A stretch of DNA of 19,789 nt, from NCBI GenBank assembly GCA_012798485.1, contig JAAZND010000085.1:1-19789 (forward strand). The letters run 5' to 3'. Within the stretch, counting starts at the first letter, position 1, and each line of letters starts with the position of its first letter. Under the pieces are notes generated by a model, which had not been told where the DNA came from, ran no database searches, and saw nothing but the letters and a program-made list of their open reading frames with translations. This DNA is from Candidatus Beckwithbacteria bacterium (GTDB lineage: Bacteria; Patescibacteriota; Microgenomatia; UBA1400; UBA1449). Position numbers and translations under genes: made by a program. This document shows positions 1 through 6,009 of this stretch, in pieces.

Positions 1-132
1 ACCAAACAAAGACTTATCAAGTTTAAAGGGACTAAGAAAAACTTCCATCTTCACCTTAAAGAATGTGAATGGAGATGGAAACAAAACCCTAAACAACTTG
101 AACAAAAACTTGTCGAATTGTTAAAGTGCTAG
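1..132 (+). CDS. IS1595/ISXO2-type transposase, C-terminal fragment (5' end outside window)
   Basis: The first 44 codons are open from the window edge and end at TAG 130-132. The peptide contains KNFHLHLKECEWRWKQNPKQ, which resembles the conserved C-terminal segment of IS1595/ISXO2-like DDE transposases, where an LHLKE(C)E-x-R motif follows the catalytic domain. The rest of the transposase lies upstream of the window, so it cannot be judged whether the gene is intact. No clear terminal inverted repeat is visible in 133-182, so the right end of the element is undefined. The family call rests on recognising this one motif. Confidence 0.6.
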   Translation, partial: TKQRLIKFKGTKKNFHLHLKECEWRWKQNPKQLEQKLVELLKC

Positions 133-182
133 TCTAGACCTTTTGTATTTATTTATTTTTTGAGTTTTAGAAGAAGCTAGTT

Positions 183-965
183 TTATTCTATTGTTTTGAC
201 CCAGTCATTATAATTTTCTTCTAGAATGTTTACAATTTCCTTTGGTTCTTTTGTGAGTAAATGATTGATTTTCTGAGGTTTGTCGAAAATAACTTCTATC
301 TGAGGCATGATTTTATTTAGAATAGGGATAAAACGAAAAATATCGATCTTCTTGGTATTTTTCAAATAGCTCCTCACAAAATAAAGATCTTGTTTGCCTT
401 CATATTGTTTAATTAGATAACTTATTCCTGGAAGCCAGTCTTTTCTGCCAGCAAAATTGGGGAAAATAATAATCATATTCCCTTGACTTAGTTTTTGACT
501 GGCAAGATAAATACTTTGTCTATTTTTTTCTCTAGCTTTTTCCAATGATAAGCAATAATTATTAGAAAAAGCATGTAAAAAACGATTTCTTATTTTGATT
601 TTTCCAAGATAATGATGTTTAACATAAACAGGAATTAGATAATGGTCAATATTTTCACCCTGATTGAGAAATTGTGAATCAGCAATCATATAAAAGTTTT
701 TTCTGTTCGGCAGGCTTGATAACAAAAATAGAGGTTCAACTGTGTAAGGATGATTGGAGATTAAAATTACGGTTTTTTCTTTAAGAATTTTGTCTGTTTG
801 AAAATTTTTAATAGTTTTGATTTTAATGCCAACTTTATCCATATTTATTTTTAAAGCTTTAATAAAACCATATTTTTTAACATCCAGATCAAATTTGGAA
901 TAAAAAGATCCGATTAGGGGAATTTGACTGATATAGGTATTTTGGGGAATTATCCTTAAAGTCAT
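183..965 (-). CDS. PlsC-like acyltransferase family protein
   Basis: This 260-aa protein resembles the glycerolipid acyltransferase (PlsC/LPLAT) fold, which transfers acyl chains to lysophospholipids or related acceptors at the membrane. Visible motifs are SNHPYTVEP (residues 70-78), where the H-x4-D catalytic box appears as H72-x4-E77, and a downstream IIIFPNFAGRKDWLPG block (165-180) in the place of the usual FPEGTRS substrate-binding box. Both blocks depart from consensus: Glu replaces Asp, and EGTRS is not recognisable. No convincing transmembrane helix is present. Its start at 965 is the first ATG and lacks a Shine-Dalgarno sequence. It is transcribed divergently from the muralidase gene at 1111. 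The specific substrate cannot be inferred, and it could be a catalytically altered relative. Confidence 0.6.
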   Translation of the reverse strand: MTLRIIPQNTYISQIPLIGSFYSKFDLDVKKYGFIKALKINMDKVGIKIKTIKNFQTDKILKEKTVILISNHPYTVEPLFLLSSLPNRKNFYMIADSQFLNQGENIDHYLIPVYVKHHYLGKIKIRNRFLHAFSNNYCLSLEKAREKNRQSIYLASQKLSQGNMIIIFPNFAGRKDWLPGISYLIKQYEGKQDLYFVRSYLKNTKKIDIFRFIPILNKIMPQIEVIFDKPQKINHLLTKEPKEIVNILEENYNDWVKTIE

Positions 966-969
966 AAAA

Positions 970-997
970 TTGCTTTTTTACTAATCTTTGTTATAAT
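970..997 (+). promoter_or_regulatory. Sigma-70-like promoter for the muralidase gene
   Basis: TTGCTT (970-975) and a perfect TATAAT (992-997) are separated by 16 bp. Transcription would start near 1004 and give a leader of about 107 nt before the ATG at 1111. This leader is long compared with other genes here and contains an inverted repeat at 1010-1051. Confidence 0.5.
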
Positions 998-1009
998 TTT
1001 AGAGTTTTA

Positions 1010-1051
1010 TTATTAACTAAAAAATTTAATTAACAATTCAACAGTTAATAA
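1010..1051 (+). repeat. 9-bp inverted repeat in the muralidase leader
   Basis: TTATTAACT (1010-1018) and AGTTAATAA (1043-1051) are perfectly complementary and enclose 24 nt. The repeat begins just after the predicted transcription start. It could be an RNA hairpin or a dimeric repressor operator. It is AT-only apart from one G-C pair, so the RNA stem would be weak. Confidence 0.4.
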
Positions 1052-1110
1052 TAGCATAAATTATTTTCATTCTGCCAAAATTTTGAATTTCTCTCGTTTT
1101 TATTTTATCT

Positions 1111-1668
1111 ATGAAGTATTTAATCGTTGCTTGTTTAGTTATTTTATTTATTTTTTTATCATTACCAAAAATAATTTTAGCTTCTGAAGACTTTAATTTT
1201 TCCTTAAGTGATTTAAAACAGGAAAAAAGTGAAACCCAGCTTTATCAATTTAAAACAATTGATACAATTAATTTTGATCAGTATTTAGATTTTCTTCTTG
1301 AGCAGCAAAAGCTGGAAAAAGCTAAACAGGAATCATTACTGCAACCCTTTATCACTTATTCTTTTCCAGTAGTTAGCCCCATTGAATTGGAAGGATTTTT
1401 TACAAATTATGCCTCAATTTATAATCTTGATGCTAATAAACTGAAAGCGATTGCTAAATGCGAGTCTGGTTTTAATCCTTTGGCTCTCAACGGGATTTAT
1501 GGCGGACTTTTTCAGTTTGCCCCGGCTACTTGGGTTTCCAATCGCAAAGCTTTAGGACAAGATGAAGATACAAATTTACGTTTTAATGCTGAAGAGGCAA
1601 TTGAAACTGCCGTTTATAAAATCAGTCGCGATGGGACTTCGGCTTGGCCAGTTTGCCAGTATCAATAA
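1111..1668 (+). CDS. Exported Rpf/lysozyme-like muralidase (lytic transglycosylase fold)
   Basis: The 185-aa product begins with a signal peptide or N-terminal anchor (residues 1-24: Lys2, then a hydrophobic run ending ILAS). A low-complexity Q/K/E-rich linker follows (about 30-90). The C-terminal domain (about 95-183) carries LKAIAKCESGFNP (111-123), GIYGGLFQFAPATW (128-141) and AWPVCQ (178-183). These match the resuscitation-promoting-factor/lysozyme-like layout: catalytic Glu118, directly preceded by Cys117, and a C-terminal Cys182 that would form the family's disulfide. The likely role is cleavage of the peptidoglycan glycan strand outside the membrane. It could also be classed as a divergent SLT-type transglycosylase. 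The hydrophobic N-terminus supports the ATG at 1111. The next gene starts 28 bp downstream but has its own -10 box. Confidence 0.72.
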   Translation: MKYLIVACLVILFIFLSLPKIILASEDFNFSLSDLKQEKSETQLYQFKTIDTINFDQYLDFLLEQQKLEKAKQESLLQPFITYSFPVVSPIELEGFFTNYASIYNLDANKLKAIAKCESGFNPLALNGIYGGLFQFAPATWVSNRKALGQDEDTNLRFNAEEAIETAVYKISRDGTSAWPVCQYQ

Positions 1669-1684
1669 ATTAGGGAAAAAATGG

Positions 1685-1690
1685 TAGAAT
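1685..1690 (+). promoter_or_regulatory. -10 box (TAGAAT) for a probably leaderless gene
   Basis: TAGAAT lies six nucleotides before the ATG at 1697, placing the transcription start at or next to the start codon. It is preceded by TGG, which gives an extended -10 (TG-G-TAGAAT). No Shine-Dalgarno sequence is present. Confidence 0.45.
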
Positions 1691-1696
1691 GATTTT

Positions 1697-2827
1697 ATGG
1701 CTGAAAAAAGTTTTTATGAATCTCCTAATGCTGTAGTTAAAAAAAACTCCTTAAGAATGTTTAGTTCTCATTGGAAACTGACAAGTGTTATAGCGATTTT
1801 GGCGATTTTTGTTTTGATTTATGCTTTTTTTTCTGGTATTACGATTAAATTCTATGCCAGTTTTGTTTTTTTATTTTATTCTTGGACGCAAAAAATGTGG
1901 ATTTCAGTCATTCTTCTTGGAGTGTTTCAGACTTTGCTCCTGATCCCTTTGCGTGTAGTGAAGTTATTTAAAGAAAACAACATCAAGGAATTTAAAAAAA
2001 CCATTGAAGAAACACAGATAAAACAACAACAGCAATATAAATTTAAAAGCAGTTTTAGTAAAGGCAATAAGATTGTTTTGTTTTATTCTTTAGATTTTTT
2101 TGTAGAATTAGTTTCTTACATTTCCATTGGAAAATTGTTTTTGATCGATTTTTATACTACCAAACTCAACCCTAATCTACTGTATCATTTTGTACCTTAT
2201 CCTGAATATCCGATTAAAGATGTTTTTTTCAAAATCCCCTATCCTCATGTGATAGAAACAATTGGTTTAAAATTTTCTTGGATTTTGATTGCTTGGGGAA
2301 TAACCTTTATTATTTTTGCAGTTTTTAAAATTATGAAAAGTTCATTTGATAAAAATAAAGAGAGAAAAGATCAGCCTCAGAATAAAGTTTCTAAATTAAT
2401 AGATTCAACTAGTGGTTATTTTCTTTTGATTTGTTTTTTATTGTGGCTACTTCTAAGACACTTCCCTACTCAGATAGATTTTAGAATTTTTGCCGGAAGT
2501 GTGGCTATTCCCAACAGAACTTTAAATACTATTACTGCCATTATGACCTTTTTGACTTTATTTTGGTATGGTTTACAGAAAAATATCCGTAAGGCTGAAA
2601 TTGCCAGAAATAACGGGATTAATGAACAAGTGATTGAAAAAACTCAGAAGTTGATGTTTAAAGATAACTTGATTGCTTCACTTTTGGTTGGCTTAGGAGC
2701 ATATTTTATCACCAATCAAATCCCTTCAGCTTTTGAATTGTCTATTTTTACTCTAGAAATTATTTCTTTGGCCGGTCCAGTAACACTTGATAAATGGATT
2801 ATGAAAGCACTTCCAAAAAAGAAATAA
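1697..2827 (+). CDS. Polytopic membrane protein of unknown function
   Basis: I do not recognise this 376-aa family. It has a short soluble N-terminus and then several strongly hydrophobic segments, at roughly residues 28-50, 52-88 (probably two helices), 126-153, 194-215, 240-257, 278-296, 325-343 and 348-362, so about seven or eight membrane spans. Between them are a basic, glutamine-rich cytoplasmic-type stretch (about 90-122, including a QQQQ run) and a Lys/Arg/Glu-rich stretch (about 216-235). A Pro/Tyr-rich loop (YPEYPIKD, IPYPH; about 167-184) sits between the third and fourth hydrophobic blocks. No catalytic or ATP-binding motif is visible. It follows the muralidase gene but seems to have its own leaderless promoter. 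It converges with exonuclease III, 18 bp away. Confidence 0.75.
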   Translation: MAEKSFYESPNAVVKKNSLRMFSSHWKLTSVIAILAIFVLIYAFFSGITIKFYASFVFLFYSWTQKMWISVILLGVFQTLLLIPLRVVKLFKENNIKEFKKTIEETQIKQQQQYKFKSSFSKGNKIVLFYSLDFFVELVSYISIGKLFLIDFYTTKLNPNLLYHFVPYPEYPIKDVFFKIPYPHVIETIGLKFSWILIAWGITFIIFAVFKIMKSSFDKNKERKDQPQNKVSKLIDSTSGYFLLICFLLWLLLRHFPTQIDFRIFAGSVAIPNRTLNTITAIMTFLTLFWYGLQKNIRKAEIARNNGINEQVIEKTQKLMFKDNLIASLLVGLGAYFITNQIPSAFELSIFTLEIISLAGPVTLDKWIMKALPKKK

Positions 2828-2845
2828 AATTTTTAAAATAAAACT

Positions 2846-3607
2846 TTAGTTTAACTCAATCCCTATTGGGCAATGATCAGAACCTTTAATATTTGGCAAG
2901 ATAAAGGCATTTTTGATTTTAGAGTTTAAATTTTTATCCACAAAAAAATAATCTATTCTCCAGCCTATATTTCTTTCTCTAGCTCTAGCTCTTTGACTCC
3001 ACCAGGTATATTGATTAACTTCTCTATTAAATTTTCTAAAGATATCAATAAAGTCATTTTTAATTAATTGATCAATCCAGGCTCGTTCTTGCGGAAGGAA
3101 ACCAGAAATGTCTTCATTTTCTTTAGGGCGAGCTAAATCAATTTCTTTGTGAGCAGTATTGACGTCGCCGCAAAAAATAATTTTTCTGCCTTTTTGCCTT
3201 AAATCTAGAATATATTGCAAAAATTTCCCATAAAATTCCATTTTGAAATCAAGGCGTTCTTTCGACATTTTGCCATTGGGAAAATAAACGTTGAGCAAGT
3301 CAAAATCGGCAAATTGGGTATGCAGAATTCTGCCTTCTTGGTCAAATTTAGCAATACCAATTTTATCAATAATTTTTTCTGGTTTTATTTTGGTATAAGT
3401 TGCTACGCCGCTATACCCTTTTTTACTTGCTGAATGGAAAAAAGCTTCATAGCTATCAATAATCTTGAGATCAAACGGCAATTGATCATAAGAAACCTTA
3501 GTTTCCTGAAGGCATAAGATATCCGGGTTTTCGGTATGTACAAAATCCAAAAACCCTTTTTTCAAAATTGCACGAAGACCATTGACATTAAAAGAGAGAA
3601 TTTTCAT
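2846..3607 (-). CDS. xth: Exodeoxyribonuclease III / AP endonuclease (ExoA type)
   Basis: This 253-aa protein covers the whole exonuclease III/AP endonuclease family length (about 250-270). It cuts the backbone 5' to abasic sites and trims 3' blocked ends in base-excision repair. Family motifs are all present: SFNVNGLRA (5-13, metal/DNA-binding Asn7), LQETKV (33-38, metal-binding Glu35), GYSGVATY (64-71), NVYFPNG (106-112, Tyr108), CGDVNTAH (146-153, Asp148 and Asn150), GWRIDYFFV (215-223, Asp219) and GSDHCPIG (242-249, the Asp244-His245 catalytic pair). No essential residue is missing. The ATG at 3607 fits the family N-terminus exactly and has a -10 box seven nucleotides upstream, so the mRNA is probably leaderless. 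It is divergent from the patatin gene. Confidence 0.93.
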   Translation of the reverse strand: MKILSFNVNGLRAILKKGFLDFVHTENPDILCLQETKVSYDQLPFDLKIIDSYEAFFHSASKKGYSGVATYTKIKPEKIIDKIGIAKFDQEGRILHTQFADFDLLNVYFPNGKMSKERLDFKMEFYGKFLQYILDLRQKGRKIIFCGDVNTAHKEIDLARPKENEDISGFLPQERAWIDQLIKNDFIDIFRKFNREVNQYTWWSQRARARERNIGWRIDYFFVDKNLNSKIKNAFILPNIKGSDHCPIGIELN

Positions 3608-3614
3608 CTAGTTT

Positions 3615-3620
3615 ATTTTA
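3615..3620 (-). promoter_or_regulatory. -10 box (TAAAAT) for exonuclease III, leaderless layout
   Basis: On the minus strand TAAAAT ends seven nucleotides before the ATG at 3607, with no Shine-Dalgarno sequence between them. A start near the A of the ATG is expected. Confidence 0.4.
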
Positions 3621-3650
3621 TTTTTTTATTCTAAGATAAGCAAGAGAACT

Positions 3651-3656
3651 TATTAC
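3651..3656 (+). promoter_or_regulatory. -10-like box (TATTAC) for the patatin gene
   Basis: TATTAC lies eight nucleotides before the ATG at 3665. It is a five-of-six match to TATAAT only if the fourth and sixth positions are relaxed, so it is weak. No Shine-Dalgarno sequence is present. Confidence 0.25.
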
Positions 3657-3664
3657 TTAAATTT

Positions 3665-4474
3665 ATGAAAAAACTTGGTCTTTGTCTTGGTAGCGGTGCT
3701 TGGAGAGGACTAGCTCATATTGGAGTAATCAAATCTTTGGTTAAACACCAGATTAAAATTGATTACATTGCTGGTTCAAGTGTTGGTTCTTTGTTTGGTG
3801 GGTTTTTTGCAGCGTGGCAAGATATTGAACGATTGGAAAAAACTATCCAGGAATTTAATTATAAAAAACTGTTAGAAATTTTATCTGATCCTTATCTTCA
3901 TTCCGGATTAATCAAAGGAGAAAAATTACAGGCATTTTTTAACGATTTACTAAGTAGCTGTAAGATAGAAGATTTACCTATTGCTTTTATCGCTACAGCA
4001 ACAGATTTATTGGCCTCAGAGCCTTTTTATTTTGAAAAAGGCAATTTGGCTCAAGGTATAAGAGCTAGCATTTCGGTTCCATTTGCCTTTACTCCAGTTA
4101 AATTTCAGCATAAATTATTGGTTGATGGAGGATTGACTCAGCCAGTGCCGATAGGTATTTTGAGACAAAAAGGGGCAGAAGTGGTTTTAGCTGTAGAACT
4201 TTATACGCAGAATTTTCCTTTTCAGCATGATATAGAAAAGTTATCTTTTCTAGAAATTACTAGAATTAGCCAGACAGCAATGCTTGCTCAAATTGCTAGA
4301 AGAGATATGATAAAAGCTGATTTATTACTCACTCCCAAACTTGATGACGATTGGAGTAATCCGATTGATTTGTTCAAAAAATTTCTTGATAACCAGGCTA
4401 CCGCTACCATTAATATTGGAGAAAAAATTATGGATGAAAATATAGATAAACTTTTCAATTTGCTTCATGATTAG
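3665..4474 (+). CDS. Patatin-like phospholipase (RssA/YlbK type)
   Basis: The 269-aa protein is a compact bacterial patatin, a Ser-Asp dyad lipid acyl hydrolase. The oxyanion-hole glycine-rich loop is LGSGAWRGLAHIG (8-20), the nucleophile elbow is GSSVG (37-41, Ser39), and the catalytic aspartate lies in VDGGLTQPVP (153-162, Asp154). The block ASISVPFAFTPV (134-145) just before it is also typical. Length and order match the RssA/YlbK group, whose physiological substrates are mostly unknown. There is no signal peptide, so it probably acts in the cytoplasm or on the inner face of the membrane. An AT-rich hairpin terminator follows at once, making it monocistronic. Confidence 0.9.
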   Translation: MKKLGLCLGSGAWRGLAHIGVIKSLVKHQIKIDYIAGSSVGSLFGGFFAAWQDIERLEKTIQEFNYKKLLEILSDPYLHSGLIKGEKLQAFFNDLLSSCKIEDLPIAFIATATDLLASEPFYFEKGNLAQGIRASISVPFAFTPVKFQHKLLVDGGLTQPVPIGILRQKGAEVVLAVELYTQNFPFQHDIEKLSFLEITRISQTAMLAQIARRDMIKADLLLTPKLDDDWSNPIDLFKKFLDNQATATINIGEKIMDENIDKLFNLLHD

Positions 4475-4478
4475 TTTT

Positions 4479-4505
4479 AAAAAATGAAAAAAAACTCATT
4501 TTTTT
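4479..4505 (+). terminator. Rho-independent-like terminator after the patatin gene
   Basis: AAAAAATGA (4479-4487) can pair with TCATTTTTT further on across an A-rich loop, and a run of seven T follows the TCA. The stem is nearly all A-T, so efficiency is uncertain. Position directly after the stop codon supports the call. Confidence 0.45.
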
Positions 4506-4548
4506 ATCATCTTGTGCTCACTCCTTATAGATTAAGATAGTTTCAGAA

Positions 4549-4554
4549 TATAAA
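4549..4554 (+). promoter_or_regulatory. -10 box (TATAAA) of the small RNA/peptide unit
   Basis: TATAAA at 4549-4554 would start transcription near 4561-4562. This is exactly the first base of the 18-bp stem that follows. A -35 element is not convincing (TTATAG at 4525-4530 is the best candidate). Confidence 0.35.
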
Positions 4555-4561
4555 CATTGCA

Positions 4562-4671
4562 TTTTGATAAAGAAAAATAGACTTTGTAAACAGGGACAAA
4601 GTTAATCAAAAAGCCGGCTAATACCCAATGGCAATAAAAATAATTTTTTTAAATATTTTTCTTTATCAAAA
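4562..4671 (+). ncRNA. Candidate structured RNA / 5' leader with an 18-bp closing stem
   Basis: TTTTGATAAAGAAAAATA (4562-4579) and TATTTTTCTTTATCAAAA (4654-4671) form an 18-bp perfect stem. Inside it, ACTTTGT (4581-4587) pairs with ACAAAGT (4596-4602) around an AAACAGGG loop. The GGG of that loop (4593-4595) can pair with CCC at 4624-4626, forming a possible pseudoknot. GCC (4613-4615) can pair with GGC (4630-4632). The 3' arm runs directly into a consensus Shine-Dalgarno sequence and a 17-codon ORF. I do not recognise a known riboswitch or sRNA class. A cis-acting leader, or a free small RNA that encodes a peptide, are both possible. Confidence 0.5.
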
Positions 4672-4685
4672 AAAAGGAGGCGTTT

Positions 4686-4739
4686 ATGAAAAGTTTTAAA
4701 TTTTTCAAAGAAATTTTTAGAATTCGGGAACCTACTTAA
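4686..4739 (+). CDS. 17-aa cationic peptide ORF (MKSFKFFKEIFRIREPT)
   Basis: A complete 17-codon ORF starts with ATG five nucleotides after AGGAGG (4675-4680). This is one of only three strong Shine-Dalgarno sequences in the window, and its spacing is ideal. The peptide is basic (four Lys and two Arg against two Glu) and alternates aromatic/aliphatic with charged residues, so an amphipathic helix over residues 3-13 is plausible. It has no continuous hydrophobic span and no run of a single regulatory amino acid. It is followed after 41 nt by a strong terminator and preceded by a structured leader. It could be a leader peptide, a small functional peptide, or an ORF that serves only to load ribosomes on the RNA. 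Function is unknown. Confidence 0.5.
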   Translation: MKSFKFFKEIFRIREPT

Positions 4740-4780
4740 ATTTGATTATAAAGACAAATACTAGTTGCATACATACAACT

Positions 4781-4815
4781 CCCCCCTTGGTCAAAAGCTA
4801 AGGGGGGAATTTTTT
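4781..4815 (+). terminator. Strong rho-independent terminator
   Basis: CCCCCCTTGG (4781-4790) pairs with CTAAGGGGGG (4798-4807), with one G-U wobble, around a seven-base loop. It is followed by AA and six T (4810-4815). This is the most GC-rich hairpin in the window and closes the 17-aa ORF transcript. A smaller AGTTG/CAACT hairpin (4763-4780) abuts it upstream. Confidence 0.85.
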
Positions 4816-4825
4816 GTGATTTAAT

Positions 4826-4834
4826 TGGTATAAT
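4826..4834 (+). promoter_or_regulatory. Extended -10 promoter for rlmN
   Basis: TGGTATAAT at 4826-4834 is a perfect extended -10 (TG-n-TATAAT). No good -35 is visible; the spacer region falls in the T-tract of the preceding terminator. The predicted start is about 4841, which is the first base of the palindromic element. The rlmN leader would therefore consist of that element. Confidence 0.55.
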
Positions 4835-4840
4835 ATACAC

Positions 4841-4948
4841 TGTCATTCCGAGTCAGCGGTAGGTAGGCTTGATCCGGAATTTATACAAATGAATTATTAA
4901 AGTAGATCTCTGTTGCCTGCCGGTAGGCAAGCTTTCGTAGGAATGACA
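4841..4948 (+). repeat. REP/REPIN-like palindromic element in the rlmN leader
   Basis: The 108-bp unit is bounded by TGTCATTCC (4841-4849) and its exact complement GGAATGACA (4940-4948). ATTCCG near the left end is also complementary to CGGAAT at 4875-4880. A further hairpin, TTGCCT (4913-4918) with AGGCAA (4925-4930), lies to the right. CGGTAGG occurs twice (4857-4863 and 4921-4927). It is richer in GC than its surroundings. The ends resemble the widespread TGTCATTC-type intergenic repeats, and a related end occurs at 18824-18858. A six-T run follows immediately before the ATG of rlmN. Confidence 0.65.
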
Positions 4949-4955
4949 TTTTTTT

Positions 4956-5960
4956 ATGATTTCAGATTTTATCCAAAAATATAACTTACCAAATTTTAGA
5001 ATAAAACAGTTTAATCAGGCTTTTTATCATGATCTGATCGAAAACTGGGAGGATTTTTTTACCTGGCCAAAAGATTTGCGTGAAAAACTTAAACAAGAAA
5101 TTCCTTTTTCCACTTTGGAAATTGCCAGAAGTTTAACTTCAGCCAAAAAAGATACCATGAAAATTCTTTTTAAAGTAAAAAGGCTTGATAAATATATTGA
5201 ATCAGTCTTGATGCACTTTGCAGATGGTCGGAATACTTTATGTATTAGCTGCATGGTGGGTTGTCCTGTGGGGTGTAAATTTTGTGCTACAGGCAAATTG
5301 GGTTTTGGCGGCAATTTAACTTCTCAAGAAATGATTGATCAGATTATGTATTTTCTAAGACTTCTTAAAAAAGAAAATCAAAAATTATCCAACATTGTTT
5401 TTATGGGAATGGGAGAGCCGTTGCTGAATCTGGATAATGTCTGGGAAACAATGCAGATTATTTCTCATCCAGAAAAGTTGGCCATGAGTATGCGTAAAAT
5501 AACTGTTTCGACTTCTGGCTATATTCCTCAATTTAAAGAATTAGTGGAACGTGGTTATCGTGGTAGAGTGGCAGTGAGTCTCCATTTTCCTACTCAAGAA
5601 ATGAGAGAAAAATATATGCCGGTTGCTAAAATTTACCAACTTTCAAATTTAGTTAAAGCTCTTGAAGAGTTTGTCGAACTTACCAACAAAAGAGTGAGTT
5701 TTGAATATGTGATGATCAAAGATTTGAATGACAGACAGGAAGATGCGAGAGCTTTGGTTAAACTTTTTCATACAAGGCTTATTCATTTTAATCTTATTCC
5801 CTATAATCCGATCAAAGGAGAAAATTTTCAACGCTCTTCACGAGAACAAATTGAGAAATTTGGAGAGATTTTACAGCAAAATGGGATACCATATTCTGTG
5901 AGGCTGACTATGGGTGATGATATTGGGGCAGCTTGCGGACAACTAGCAGGAGAAAAATAA
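4956..5960 (+). CDS. rlmN: 23S rRNA A2503 / tRNA A37 C2-methyltransferase RlmN
   Basis: The 334-aa radical-SAM enzyme methylates C2 of A2503 in 23S rRNA, and in some bacteria A37 of tRNA. The iron-sulfur cluster motif C-x3-C-x2-C is CPVGCKFC (Cys103, 107, 110). GMGEPLLN (151-158) is the family's SAM-binding block. The second methyl-carrying cysteine is Cys327 in DDIGAACGQL, matching E. coli Cys355, and Cys96 in NTLC corresponds to E. coli Cys118. The N-terminal helical domain (1-90) is short but recognisable (KQFNQAFYHDL, PKDLREKL). The Cfr relatives that methylate C8 share much of this, but the sequence reads as RlmN. The start abuts the palindromic element and has no Shine-Dalgarno sequence. 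Confidence 0.93.
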   Translation: MISDFIQKYNLPNFRIKQFNQAFYHDLIENWEDFFTWPKDLREKLKQEIPFSTLEIARSLTSAKKDTMKILFKVKRLDKYIESVLMHFADGRNTLCISCMVGCPVGCKFCATGKLGFGGNLTSQEMIDQIMYFLRLLKKENQKLSNIVFMGMGEPLLNLDNVWETMQIISHPEKLAMSMRKITVSTSGYIPQFKELVERGYRGRVAVSLHFPTQEMREKYMPVAKIYQLSNLVKALEEFVELTNKRVSFEYVMIKDLNDRQEDARALVKLFHTRLIHFNLIPYNPIKGENFQRSSREQIEKFGEILQQNGIPYSVRLTMGDDIGAACGQLAGEK

Positions 5961-5995
5961 AAAGATTTCTTTAGGATTTTTTCATTATTTTCCAA

Positions 5996-6001
5996 TATAA
6001 T
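5996..6001 (+). promoter_or_regulatory. -10 box (TATAAT) for the ABC exporter operon, leaderless layout
   Basis: A perfect TATAAT lies eight nucleotides before the ATG at 6010, placing the start site on or beside the ATG. No -35 match and no Shine-Dalgarno sequence are visible. Confidence 0.5.
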
Positions 6002-6009
6002 AGTAAGTT

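Noticed and set aside
4686..4739. The 17-aa ORF as a type I toxin
   Set aside because: Type I toxins usually have a continuous hydrophobic span and an antisense RNA. This peptide is basic and amphipathic, and no convergent promoter is evident.
4562..4815. The small RNA unit as tmRNA or 6S RNA
   Set aside because: There is no tRNA-like end with a T-loop, the ORF has its own ATG and Shine-Dalgarno, and the length and fold do not fit the long 6S hairpin with a central bubble.
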